Below, piece after piece: positions 1 to 8,971 of a stretch of DNA of 64,000 bases. The notes under the pieces are model-generated. The model had not been told where the DNA came from and made no database searches. It was given only the letters and a program-made list of their open reading frames with translations. Location of the stretch: assembly GCA_022820995.1 (NCBI GenBank), contig JAJEEM010000050.1:1-64000 (forward strand), read 5' to 3'. The position numbers and the translations under genes were made by a program. How positions within the stretch are numbered: position 1 is the first letter of the stretch; every line of letters begins with the position of its first letter. Source of the DNA: Gemmatimonadota bacterium. Lineage in GTDB: Bacteria; Gemmatimonadota; Gemmatimonadetes; Palauibacterales; Palauibacteraceae.

Positions 1-202
1 CCGGCTCGGCCACCGCCCCCCCGGCGACGGGCGGAGTCGGCGCTAGCCGCACGGGCGATGCGGGCGCCGCGCTCCCCGCCGCCGCGTCGTCCGCCGCCGC
101 CCTCCCCTCCGCTCCCGGGCCGATTTCCGGCGCGCAGCCCGCGACCATCGCGGCCACCGCGCCGAGCGCAACGAGCATCGCCGATGTCGTCCGTTTCATC
201 AT
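1..202 (-). CDS. Putative lipoprotein, N-terminal fragment (truncated by window edge)
   Basis: Reverse-strand ATG at 202; open to the window edge; MMKRTTSAMLVALGAVAAMVAGCAPEIG has a signal peptide with lipobox VAGC. Absent from the ORF track because there is no stop in the window. Confidence 0.7.
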   Translation of the reverse strand, partial: MMKRTTSAMLVALGAVAAMVAGCAPEIGPGAEGRAAADDAAAGSAAPASPVRLAPTPPVAGGAVAEP

Positions 203-302
203 GTGCCTTCCCGTGTGTCGTTGTACGGCCTGCAGCCCGCGCATACGTTCGAACGGTGCGCCCCCGCAGAATAAACGCCCGGCCGGCTCCCGCGGAGACA
301 TC

Positions 303-2084
303 TTGAGATCGCTCAGAGCGCTGCTACCCTACTTCCGCCCGTACCGCCTGGGTATCGCGGTCGGGCTTGCGCTCGTGATCTTGAGCAATCTGTTCACGGT
401 CGCGGGCCCATGGGTGCTCAAGATGGCGGTCGACGCGCTGGAAAGGGAACTCCGCCCCGATCTCATCCTGCGCTACGCCCTCGTGTTCACGGCGATTTCC
501 GTCGTCGCCGGCGCGACGAGATTCTGGATGCGCAAGCTCCTCAACGGGCTGAGCCGCCGCATGGAGACGGATATCCGGAGCGACCTCTTCGCGCACCTCC
601 TCAGGCTTCCGCCGCAGTTCTTCGATGCCTGGCGCACGGGCGATCTCGTGAGCCGCGCGACGAACGACGTCCAGGCCGTCCGCATGGTCGCCGGACCCGC
701 GATCATGTACGCGGTGAACACCGCCACCGTCGCGACGCTGGCGCTCGGGCTCATGATCTGGATCGATCCCATGCTCACGCTCTGGGCGATGATCCCGATG
801 GTCGTCCTCCCCCCCATCGTGTTCATGTTCGGCCGGCAGATTCACGAGCGCTTCGAGAGAATCCAGGCGCAGTTCTCCGAGATCTCCAACTTCGCCCAGG
901 AGAACCTGGCGGGGACGCGCATCGTGAAGGCGTACGTGCGGGAGGAGGCTCAGACCCGGCGTTTCGAGACGCTCAACCGGGACTACAAGTCGCGCAATCT
1001 CTCCCTCGCCCGCGTGTGGGGACTGTTCCATCCGTCGCTCATGTTCTTCACGGGCGTCGGCGCGGTCGTCGTGCTGTGGTTCGGGGGCGGACAGGTAGCT
1101 CGGGGTGCGATCACCCTCGGCGATTTCGTCGCATTCTCCCTCTACCTCACGATGCTGATGTGGCCGATGATCGCTCTCGGCTGGGTCACGAACCTCTTCC
1201 AGCGCGGCGCGGCCTCGATGGGCCGCCTTAACGAACTGTTCGACATCGTTCCCGCGGTCCGGGACCCGGAGTCGCCGGTCTCGCTCACGCCGGTGAGGGG
1301 CGCGCTGGAGTTCGACGACGTTTCCTTCCGCTATCCGGAAACGGAGCGCGATGTGCTGCGGGACGTCTCCTTCCGCATCGAACCTGGGCAGACGGTCGCC
1401 ATCGTCGGCGCGACGGCGAGCGGCAAGTCCACGCTGGCCGCGCTCATCCCCCGTCTCTACGACGTGACGGCGGGGACGATTCGCCTGGATGGCGTGGATA
1501 TCCGCGAACTCGACCTGGGGCTGCTGCGCGACTCGATGGCTTTCGTGCCGCAGGAGCCGTTCCTGTTCAGCATGCGGCTGAGGACGAACATCGAACTCCT
1601 GCACGGAGGAAGGGACGCGGGGGAGCCCCTCTCGGAGGAACTCCGCAGCGCACTCGCCGTCTCGCAGCTGGAGAAGACGCTGGCCGTCCTTCCCGATGGG
1701 ATCGACACGCGCCTCGGCGAGCGCGGCATCAACCTTTCGGGCGGACAGAAACAGCGTGCCACGCTGGCCCGGGCCGTCCACCGCGATGCACCGGTCCTCA
1801 TCCTGGACGACGCGCTGTCGGCCGTGGATTCGGAGACGGAAACGGCGATCCTGGAGGCGCTGCGCGAATACATGTCCGGGCGCACCTCCATCATCGTCTC
1901 CCACCGGGTGTCGGCGGTGCGCACGGCCGACCTGATCCTGGTCCTGGACGATGGACGCCTCGTCGAGCGCGGCAACCATGAAGATCTGATCGCGGCCGAC
2001 GGCGTCTACGCGCGTCTGCTTCGCCGCCAGCTCATGGCCGAGGAACTCGAGCGCATCGAGCAGCGGCGCGTCGCCAGCGCCTGA
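303..2084 (+). CDS. ABC transporter, fused permease/ATP-binding exporter (MsbA/MdlB-like)
   Basis: N-terminal TM domain; Walker A-like GATASGKS; signature LSGGQKQR; Walker B VLILDDALSAVD. Likely TTG start at 303 inside ORF 201..2084. Confidence 0.93.
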   Translation: MRSLRALLPYFRPYRLGIAVGLALVILSNLFTVAGPWVLKMAVDALERELRPDLILRYALVFTAISVVAGATRFWMRKLLNGLSRRMETDIRSDLFAHLLRLPPQFFDAWRTGDLVSRATNDVQAVRMVAGPAIMYAVNTATVATLALGLMIWIDPMLTLWAMIPMVVLPPIVFMFGRQIHERFERIQAQFSEISNFAQENLAGTRIVKAYVREEAQTRRFETLNRDYKSRNLSLARVWGLFHPSLMFFTGVGAVVVLWFGGGQVARGAITLGDFVAFSLYLTMLMWPMIALGWVTNLFQRGAASMGRLNELFDIVPAVRDPESPVSLTPVRGALEFDDVSFRYPETERDVLRDVSFRIEPGQTVAIVGATASGKSTLAALIPRLYDVTAGTIRLDGVDIRELDLGLLRDSMAFVPQEPFLFSMRLRTNIELLHGGRDAGEPLSEELRSALAVSQLEKTLAVLPDGIDTRLGERGINLSGGQKQRATLARAVHRDAPVLILDDALSAVDSETETAILEALREYMSGRTSIIVSHRVSAVRTADLILVLDDGRLVERGNHEDLIAADGVYARLLRRQLMAEELERIEQRRVASA

Positions 2085-2100
2085 CGCTCCGGCCCCCGGG

Positions 2101-3048
2101 TTACCGGTACTCCGACCGGAACCCGATCATCTTGTAGGCGAGCTTGGCCGCGGTGAAGGCCGAAGCCTCTTCGCCCCGACGCGGGGCGAGTTCCACGATG
2201 TCCGCGCCCACGACGCGGCGCTCGCCGAAGACCCGGGAGAGCAGATCCAGCGCGTCCCACCAGCTTCCGCCGCCGGGTTCCGGCGTGCCGGTGGCCGGCA
2301 TCACGGACGGATCGAAAAAGTCCACGTCGAACGTGATGTAGACGTTCTCCCCCAGCGCCTCCAGGGCCCGCTCAACCCAGCCCGGGCGGCGCATCTCGTG
2401 GGCGAAGACGACCTCGATCCCGTGTTCGCGGATGACGTCCCGCTCCTCCCGCGTGAGCGCCCGGATCCCGACCGCTACGATATTCGTCGCGCTCGGCCGG
2501 CCCGCGCCGCCGTGCAACCGGTGCTCGAGTACCCGGCGCATGACACAGGCATGGTTCCATGGGGAGTCGTGGTGGCGATCCCTGAGGTCCGTGTGCGCGT
2601 CGAACTGGAGAATCGTGACGTCGCCGCCGAGCCGCTCCGCCCACGCGGTGGCCGGTGCGCTGGATATCGAATGCTCCCCGCCCAGTCCGATGACGAAGCG
2701 GTCCCCCGCGGCCTCGAGCAGATCGTCGTACAGGGCCCGCAGCCTCGCGATCGCGGGTTCGGGGCCGGCGGTGCCGAGGTCGATGGACGGGAGCGTGCAC
2801 ACGCCGACCTCGTACGGCTCGCGGTCCAGTTCCTCGTCATACCATTCGATGTAGCGCGACGCCTCGATGATCGCGGCCGGACCTTCGCGCGTACCCGTCC
2901 CCCAGCTTGTCGTCGCTTCGTAGGGGATGGGGAGGATCACGGCGCCGGCCGTCTCCCAACGGCACAGTTCGGGCGGGAGATCGAGGAAGTTGCGGCGGTC
3001 CGTCCAGGCGTGCTCCGCGAGAGCGCGGGGCAGATCGGCCTCGTTCAG
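2101..3048 (-). CDS. speB: Agmatinase/arginase-family ureohydrolase
   Basis: GGEHS, DAHTDLRD and DVDFFDPS metal-binding motifs. In-frame homologous-looking N-terminal sequence extends upstream of the GTG at 2940 to a CTG at 3048. Confidence 0.85.
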   Translation of the reverse strand: MNEADLPRALAEHAWTDRRNFLDLPPELCRWETAGAVILPIPYEATTSWGTGTREGPAAIIEASRYIEWYDEELDREPYEVGVCTLPSIDLGTAGPEPAIARLRALYDDLLEAAGDRFVIGLGGEHSISSAPATAWAERLGGDVTILQFDAHTDLRDRHHDSPWNHACVMRRVLEHRLHGGAGRPSATNIVAVGIRALTREERDVIREHGIEVVFAHEMRRPGWVERALEALGENVYITFDVDFFDPSVMPATGTPEPGGGSWWDALDLLSRVFGERRVVGADIVELAPRRGEEASAFTAAKLAYKMIGFRSEYR

Positions 3049-3491
3049 TGCAGGCAGTCGGGGCAGTAGCCCTCCAGCTCGAGCCGGTAGCCGACGACAT
3101 TGAACGGCGTCATATCGGCCAGACCCTCCATCCAGTCGCGTGGGCGCAGGCCTTCGATGTCCTGAACGCGGCCGCAGGAGAGACAGCGGATATGTTCGTG
3201 ATCATCGGTGCGGCCATCGTAGCGCGCGGGACCCACGCCGAGCGAGAGCTTACGCGCGACCCCGCAGGTCACGAACGCCTCGAGCGCCTTGTAGACCGTG
3301 GCGAGGCTGATGTCCGGAATCCGCTCGCGCACCGAGGTGAAGACATCGTCCGCCGTCGGGTGCGAGGACGTGCCGGACAGCACGCGGTACACGGCCGCGC
3401 GCTGGGTCGTAAACCGGTGGCCGCCGGCTTCCAGGGCACGACGCAACTCTTCTCGGGACACGCCTCGGCGTGGAGCTTCGGGAGGACTCAC
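3045..3491 (-). CDS. Fur/PerR-family transcriptional regulator
   Basis: Fur fold: HRFTTQRAAVYRVL, ISLATVYKALEAF, DDHEHIRCLSCG, CPDC zinc-binding cysteines. Confidence 0.9.
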   Translation of the reverse strand: MSPPEAPRRGVSREELRRALEAGGHRFTTQRAAVYRVLSGTSSHPTADDVFTSVRERIPDISLATVYKALEAFVTCGVARKLSLGVGPARYDGRTDDHEHIRCLSCGRVQDIEGLRPRDWMEGLADMTPFNVVGYRLELEGYCPDCLH

Positions 3492-3560
3492 TTGACCATC
3501 ACACCGTCAGGAAACGGGCCATCGCTCGGTCTTCGCGACCGATCCTCGCGTTCGCCGAAG

Positions 3561-4010
3561 CTAACGACCCCGTCCGGCGGGATCAACGGAGACCTCCGCC
3601 TCCCGCGACTGTTCCAGGAGCGCTTCCCAGCGCGCCCCGTCACCCTCGATCGGTACGTGACGAACCGCCGCGGGCTGTCCGAGCCGCCGCTGCAGTCCGG
3701 CCACGAGGCCGGGCACACGGTTCGCCGGCGCCCGTCCGTGCTCCACGACCACCTGGTGGGCGGGCGTGCCGTTGGCCGGCACCATGCGAGCGCTGTAGAG
3801 GGCGCGTCCGCCGTCCTCGAGGATGCTCGTGAAGAGGAAGAACTCGGAGGATTCCTCCATCTGGGGGAGGGGCGGAAAGAGCCAGACATCGGCAATGCGG
3901 GGCGGAGGGATGCGCCGGCCGAGGTCGCCGAGCCGCGCCGCGCGAGAACCCGGATCGTCCATAACCCCGTTCCCCGCGTGCGGAAGTTCGTTCGTGACCT
4001 TCGCGTCCAT
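3561..4010 (-). CDS. Hypothetical protein
   Basis: Part of ORF 3561..4109; likely start MDAKVTNELPHAG at 4010; same strand as neighbouring genes. Confidence 0.55.
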   Translation of the reverse strand: MDAKVTNELPHAGNGVMDDPGSRAARLGDLGRRIPPPRIADVWLFPPLPQMEESSEFFLFTSILEDGGRALYSARMVPANGTPAHQVVVEHGRAPANRVPGLVAGLQRRLGQPAAVRHVPIEGDGARWEALLEQSREAEVSVDPAGRGR

Positions 4011-4145
4011 CTCATCCTCCCCGCCGAATCCCCACCCTGGGCTCCGCTGCCGGCAGCCCCGAACGCACGGCACGTCTTCAACATACCCCGATGTCCCGGA
4101 CGGAGGCAATCCGAAGAGCCCGCCCCGCGCCCGTACGGACCGGTG

Positions 4146-5180
4146 CTACCGGGCCTTCTTCGAGGCCACCGCCGCCTCCACGAGCGGGCGCAACGCGTCC
4201 AGCACGACCCGCACCGCCTCTTCCAGATCGAGTTCTACGAGGACACCGGAAGCCTTCGCGTGTCCGCCGCCGCCGAGGAGCTGCGCGACGCCGGACACGT
4301 CCACTTCCCCGTTCGAACGCAGCGACACCTTCGTGCGATTGCGCGCGAGGCCGCGGAAGAGGAGTCCGACCTCCATTCCCGCGAGCCGGCGCGGGAACTC
4401 GACCAGGCCTTCCATGTCGTCGCTTCGCGCACCCGTCCTCGAGAGGGCCCGACGGTCGAGCGCGATCCAGGCGATGGGGGCGCGAGGGTCGACTTCCAGA
4501 CCCTCGAGGCCCAGCCGCATGAGGGCCAGCCGTCCCCGGCTGTACACGCCGTACAGCTCGCGGTAGAGCGCACCCGTATCCACACCCGTCTCCAGCAGCA
4601 CGGACGCGATCGCGTGCGCACGGGGAGAGGTGTTCGAGAAGCGGAACGAGCCAGTATCCGTCGAAATCGCCGTATAGAGAGCTTCCGCTTCCGCTCGCGT
4701 GAGCTCTTCGTCGTCGAGCGAGAGCAGGTCGTAGACGAGTTCACCCGTCGCGCACGCGGAGGGATCGCGGATCGCCGGCGTCACGAGGGGGGATCCCACA
4801 GGCGGATGATGGTCGATCAGGACGCCCCCCGTCCGCTCCGCATGTTCGGGCAGGCCGCCGAGACGCTTCGGCTCGGCGGTGTCGAGGATGGCGATCGTGT
4901 CGGCCGCGTTCAGCGGATCCGCGGCCGCCGGGTCCTCCTCCACGAGCGCCGGGATGTCCGAGAGGAGGAATCGCAGCGAGGACGGCGGCCGGCTCGGGGT
5001 GACGATCGTGGCTTCGGCTCCGTGCCGCAGCAGCCGGCAGGCCAGCGCGACCATGCTGCCGAGCCCGTCGCCGTCGGGATTCACGTGGGTCGTGAGCACG
5101 ACGGACGCTGCGTCGCGCAGGCGGCGCCGGATCGCTTCGAGCGCCTTCGCGCGAGCCGGCGACATCGGGGACACGGTCAA
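4146..5180 (-). CDS. nrnA: DHH/DHHA1 phosphoesterase (NrnA-type oligoribonuclease/pAp phosphatase)
   Basis: TTHVNPDGDGLGS, DTAEPKRLG, IDHHPP, C-terminal GGGGHAKASG. Confidence 0.88.
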   Translation of the reverse strand: MTVSPMSPARAKALEAIRRRLRDAASVVLTTHVNPDGDGLGSMVALACRLLRHGAEATIVTPSRPPSSLRFLLSDIPALVEEDPAAADPLNAADTIAILDTAEPKRLGGLPEHAERTGGVLIDHHPPVGSPLVTPAIRDPSACATGELVYDLLSLDDEELTRAEAEALYTAISTDTGSFRFSNTSPRAHAIASVLLETGVDTGALYRELYGVYSRGRLALMRLGLEGLEVDPRAPIAWIALDRRALSRTGARSDDMEGLVEFPRRLAGMEVGLLFRGLARNRTKVSLRSNGEVDVSGVAQLLGGGGHAKASGVLVELDLEEAVRVVLDALRPLVEAAVASKKAR

Positions 5181-5794
5181 GGTCCGCTCCCGCCGGCCGC
5201 CCGCAGGATCTCCCGCCAGAGTCCGCGGGTGGCGATGTCCAGTTCGCCGGGATCCCCCCGGTTGTCGAGCACGCGATCTGCCCGACGCCGTTTCTCCGAA
5301 GCCGCGAGTTGCGCGGCATCGATGGCGGCGAACTCCTCCGCGGTCCAGTCTCGAGACGCCAGCGCCCGCGCCTCGCGCACCTCTCGCGGCGCATCCACGA
5401 CGACGATCATGTCGTAGTCGTCCTCCAGGCCGACCTCGAACAGAAGGGGGATTTCCTCCACGACCACGCGTACGCCCGCCGCGGCCGCCTCCCCGATTCG
5501 CCGGGCCCGGAGCTCACGGATTCCGGCGTGGGAGATCTCTTCGAGGCGTTCGCGGGCCCGCTCGTCGGCGACGGCGGCCTCCCGGAGCGCGGATCGGTCG
5601 ATGGTCCCATCGGGGCCGATGACCCTGCTCCCGAACGCTTCGCGGATGCGGGCGTATGCAGGGGATCCCGGAAGCACGACCTCGCGCGCGAGTTCGTCGG
5701 CGTCGATGACGGTGGCGCCCCTTTCGGCCAGATTCCCGGCCACCATGCTCTTGCCGGCGGCCACCGTTCCGGTCAGTCCGACGCGAAACGGCAT
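5177..5794 (-). CDS. coaE: Dephospho-CoA kinase
   Basis: P-loop GLTGTVAAGKS, IDADELAREVV; 4-nt overlap with nrnA. Confidence 0.9.
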   Translation of the reverse strand: MPFRVGLTGTVAAGKSMVAGNLAERGATVIDADELAREVVLPGSPAYARIREAFGSRVIGPDGTIDRSALREAAVADERARERLEEISHAGIRELRARRIGEAAAAGVRVVVEEIPLLFEVGLEDDYDMIVVVDAPREVREARALASRDWTAEEFAAIDAAQLAASEKRRRADRVLDNRGDPGELDIATRGLWREILRAAGGSGP

Positions 5795-5801
5795 GGTATG
5801 G

Positions 5802-6161
5802 CTAGACGGCGAAAGAGGTCCCGCAGCCGCAACTCCCCGTCGCGTTCGGATTCTCGAACGTGAACCCCGTGCCCTGAAACGAGCTGTGGTATCCGATGGA
5901 AAGACCGGCCAGGTACTGGGCGCTGAACGGATCGATGACGACGGGCACCCCCTCCGACTCGAAGGTGAAATCGTCCTCGCGCACCGCGGTGTCCATGTCC
6001 AGCCCGTATTCGAAGCCGGAGCACCCGCCCGGAATCACGCTCACCCTCAGGATCATCTCGGCGTCCGTCCCGGCCTGGAACTCCCTGACCTTCGCGGCCG
6101 CCTCCGGCGTCAGCGTGACGATGGGTTCGGCCGACCGCGTGGCCTCTGCTATTTCGCTCAT
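5802..6161 (-). CDS. A-type iron-sulfur cluster carrier (IscA/ErpA-like)
   Basis: GGCSGFEYGL and C-terminal GSCGCGTSF; start MSEIAEATRSAEP at 6161 inside ORF 5802..6641. Confidence 0.9.
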   Translation of the reverse strand: MSEIAEATRSAEPIVTLTPEAAAKVREFQAGTDAEMILRVSVIPGGCSGFEYGLDMDTAVREDDFTFESEGVPVVIDPFSAQYLAGLSIGYHSSFQGTGFTFENPNATGSCGCGTSFAV

Positions 6162-6253
6162 ACCACCCTTGCCTGCATCGCTTCGGGTACTCAGCGCGTC
6201 GGATTCCCCGCGCTGCCCATCTTCCTCAAGATAACCGACTTCGTCGTTTCTCC

Positions 6254-7165
6254 CTAGCGCGGCCCGGCGGCGGCCCGCCAGGCAGGCTGCCGGTCGGCCT
6301 TCCGGCACGACCTGCGGCCGATCTCTTCCAGCCATCGCATGGGCACGTGCGCCCACCCGGGAACACCCCGTCGGCCTGCGTCGGGTCCATGCCAGTCCGA
6401 GCCACCGCAACGGAGCAAGCCGAGTTCGTCGGCCAGAGCGTTCATGCGGCTCCGCACGGCCGGTGGATTCGCGGGGTGTACGACCTCGACGCCATCCAGA
6501 CCCTCGCCCGCCCAACGACGGACTTCGTCTTCGCCGTGCATCCTGCCCGGGTGCGCGAGGCAGACGACGCCCCCCGCCGCGTGCACGCGGTCGAATACGA
6601 TCTTCGGCGGTGTCGGTTCCTTCCCGACGAAGGCGGGACATCCGCGCGAGAGGTAACGCCGGAACGCCTCGTTGATATCGGCGGCCGCGCCGCGGGCCAC
6701 CACTGCCCGGCCGACATGGGCCCGGGTGGGGGCCGCGGCGCCCGTCTGGAGTTCAACGTCCTCCCAGGTCACGGGCGCGCCCGCTGCCTGCAGCCGTTCG
6801 ACGATCTCGCGCGCGCGCCGCACCCGGTCCTCGCGGTAGCGGGAGAGAAAAGCCTGCAGGCCCGAATCGGCCGCATCGAACCCGTACGCCAGGAGGTGCA
6901 CGGACCGGCCGGGTTCGTTCGCCGACAACTCCGCCCCCGGCAGGAAGCGGAGGCCGAGGTCTCGCGCCGCCGCCTCCGCCTCGGCGAGTCCCTGCGTCGT
7001 GTCGTGGTCCGTCAGGGAGAACCCGTCGAGACCGGCGTCCGCCACGGCCCGGGCCACGTCGGCCGGCGCGACCGTTCCATCGCTGGCGGTCGAGTGCATG
7101 TGCAGGTCGACGCACGGACCCGTTCCGGGCCCGGGGACTGTCCGGCCGGCGACGGGAACGGTCAC
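6254..7165 (-). CDS. PHP-domain phosphoesterase
   Basis: DLHMHSTASDGT, LTDHDTTQG, LAHPGR, GGSDWHG. GTG start at 7165 overlaps the upstream stop (GTGA). Confidence 0.88.
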   Translation of the reverse strand: MTVPVAGRTVPGPGTGPCVDLHMHSTASDGTVAPADVARAVADAGLDGFSLTDHDTTQGLAEAEAAARDLGLRFLPGAELSANEPGRSVHLLAYGFDAADSGLQAFLSRYREDRVRRAREIVERLQAAGAPVTWEDVELQTGAAAPTRAHVGRAVVARGAAADINEAFRRYLSRGCPAFVGKEPTPPKIVFDRVHAAGGVVCLAHPGRMHGEDEVRRWAGEGLDGVEVVHPANPPAVRSRMNALADELGLLRCGGSDWHGPDAGRRGVPGWAHVPMRWLEEIGRRSCRKADRQPAWRAAAGPR

Positions 7166-7404
7166 CGACTGTAGGTCGGATAGTCGCGGGGGATTCCCAT
7201 CGAACGCGAGGCCTCGAACAGGCCCTGAAGTTCCTCCTCTGACATCTCCTCCAGGACTTCGCTCCCGGCGTGCCGGTCCGGGTCCAGGCGAACCACCCGG
7301 TAGGGGCGCTGGTCGGTGCTCTGGCAGAAGAACACGACGACGCGCTCCCCATTCTCGTCGGCGAGTTCCGCCCGCCACACGTCTCCCTCGGCCTTGATTC
7401 TCAT
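7162..7404 (-). CDS. Small hypothetical protein (80 aa)
   Basis: MRIKAEGDVWRAELADENGERVVVFFCQSTDQRPYRVVRLD...; GTGA overlap with the PHP gene supports coupled expression. Confidence 0.7.
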   Translation of the reverse strand: MRIKAEGDVWRAELADENGERVVVFFCQSTDQRPYRVVRLDPDRHAGSEVLEEMSEEELQGLFEASRSMGIPRDYPTYSR

Positions 7405-7516
7405 GCTCACGCGTTCATCGTCCGTTGTGCGGTTCGTCGTCCTTCGGGGCGGCACTGCGGGCCCCGGCGCGGCATGCGAGCCGGGGTTGAGGTCGGGATC
7501 ACAAGATCGGGGGACG

Positions 7517-8269
7517 ATGGAACAGGGTCAATGGCGACGGGCGCGGAGGCTCGTGCACGAGGCCCGGCGCGTGGTCGCGCTGACGGGGGCGGGGATCTCG
7601 GCCGAATCGGGCGTTCCGACGTTCCGGGACGCGGGCGGACTGTGGAAGAGCCATCGCCCCGAGGAACTCGCCACGCCCGAAGCGCTCGCTCGCGATCCGC
7701 GGACCGTGCTCGAATGGTACGCCTGGCGGCGATCGGCGCTCGCCGGCTGCCGGCCCAACGCGGGGCACCGGGCGCTCGCGCGCTTCTTCCTGCGGCGCGG
7801 GGAGGCCGGACTCGTGACCCAGAACGTCGATGGTCTCCACACGCGCGCCGCGCTCGAGGAAGCGGGAGAGGGGCCCGCGGAGGCGGCGCTGCCGCTCGAG
7901 CTTCACGGCGCCGTGGGCCGCGACCGCTGCGAGTCCTGCGAGGCGCGCTGGCCCGCCGAGCCGCTCGGCGAGACGCTCCCCCGCTGTTCCACCTGCGGGG
8001 GCCTCCGGCGGCCCGATGTCGTCCTCTTCGGCGAGATGCTCGACGCCGATCTGCTGGCCCGCGCGCGCCGGCTGGCGGAGCGGGCCGATCTGTGTCTCGT
8101 CGTCGGGACGAGCGCCGTCGTCTACCCCGCCGCGGCGCTTCCGCTCGCGACGCGCGGGGCCGGAGGCCACATCGTCGAGGTCAACGTGCAGCGCACGGCG
8201 CTCACCGAGGTCGCCACGCTGGCGCTCCATGGGGAGGCCGGAACGATCCTTCCGGCCCTGCTGGACTGA
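7517..8269 (+). CDS. cobB: NAD-dependent protein deacylase (sirtuin)
   Basis: LTGAGISAESGVPTFRD, TQNVDGLH, CESC/CSTC zinc cysteines, VVGTSAVVYPAA; start MEQGQWRRARR. Confidence 0.92.
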   Translation: MEQGQWRRARRLVHEARRVVALTGAGISAESGVPTFRDAGGLWKSHRPEELATPEALARDPRTVLEWYAWRRSALAGCRPNAGHRALARFFLRRGEAGLVTQNVDGLHTRAALEEAGEGPAEAALPLELHGAVGRDRCESCEARWPAEPLGETLPRCSTCGGLRRPDVVLFGEMLDADLLARARRLAERADLCLVVGTSAVVYPAAALPLATRGAGGHIVEVNVQRTALTEVATLALHGEAGTILPALLD

Positions 8270-8302
8270 CAGCCCGCGGCAATTCCGGCCAGCAGTCCGT
8301 GG

Positions 8303-8971
8303 CTAGGACTCGCGTTCGACGAAGACGGCGCGCGCGAGGACAGGCTCGACGTCGAAGGAACGGTCGTCCACTTCGAGGCGGGCGACGCCATCCGTCCGCT
8401 CGCCCAGGCACCGTATGCGCGTGCCCGGGAAGAGCCCGAGCGCCGCGAGTTCCCGGAGCGTCCGCGGACTCTGGTCGGAGACCTCACGCACGACGCCGCG
8501 CCCTCGCTTCAACTCGGCGAGGGGGATCCACTCGGTTTGCGCGAGTTCGCCGTCGCGCGTCGGGATCGGACTTCCATGCGGATCGATCGAGGGCTCCCCC
8601 AGCGCCTTAGCCATCCGGTCGATGAGCGCTTCCGAGGCGGCGTGCTCGAGGCGCTCGGCTTCGGCGTGCACGTCCTCCCAGGAGAATCCGAGTCTCTCGA
8701 TCAGGTACAGTTCGATCACCCGGTGCCTGCGGATGATCCGCAGCGCCGCCGCCTCTCCGGGGGCCGTGAGGAGCACTCCCCTGTAGGGCGTGTGCCGGAG
8801 CAACCCCTGCGCCGCCAGGCTCTTGACCATGTTCGTGACGGACGCCGCGGAGCGGTCGAGTTCCTCGGCCAGCGCCGTCGTGGACACGGGATCGCCGGCC
8901 TGCTGGAGCTTGTAGACGGCCTTCAGATAGTCTTCGACCGCCCGGCTCGGGTCCGCGGGACCGGATTTCAC
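8303..8971 (-). CDS. DtxR/MntR-family metal-dependent transcriptional regulator
   Basis: AVEDYLKAVYKLQ N-terminal HTH, RHRVIELYLIERLGFSWEDVHAEAERLEHAAS, C-terminal FeoA/SH3-like region. Confidence 0.9.
   Translation of the reverse strand: MKSGPADPSRAVEDYLKAVYKLQQAGDPVSTTALAEELDRSAASVTNMVKSLAAQGLLRHTPYRGVLLTAPGEAAALRIIRRHRVIELYLIERLGFSWEDVHAEAERLEHAASEALIDRMAKALGEPSIDPHGSPIPTRDGELAQTEWIPLAELKRGRGVVREVSDQSPRTLRELAALGLFPGTRIRCLGERTDGVARLEVDDRSFDVEPVLARAVFVERES

Noticed and set aside
324-1979. 551-aa minus-strand ORF
   Set aside because: Exactly antisense to the ABC transporter, low-information charged composition; GC-rich shadow frame.
2907-5417. 836-aa plus-strand ORF
   Set aside because: Shadow of speB, fur, the hypothetical gene, nrnA and coaE on the minus strand; no recognisable domain.
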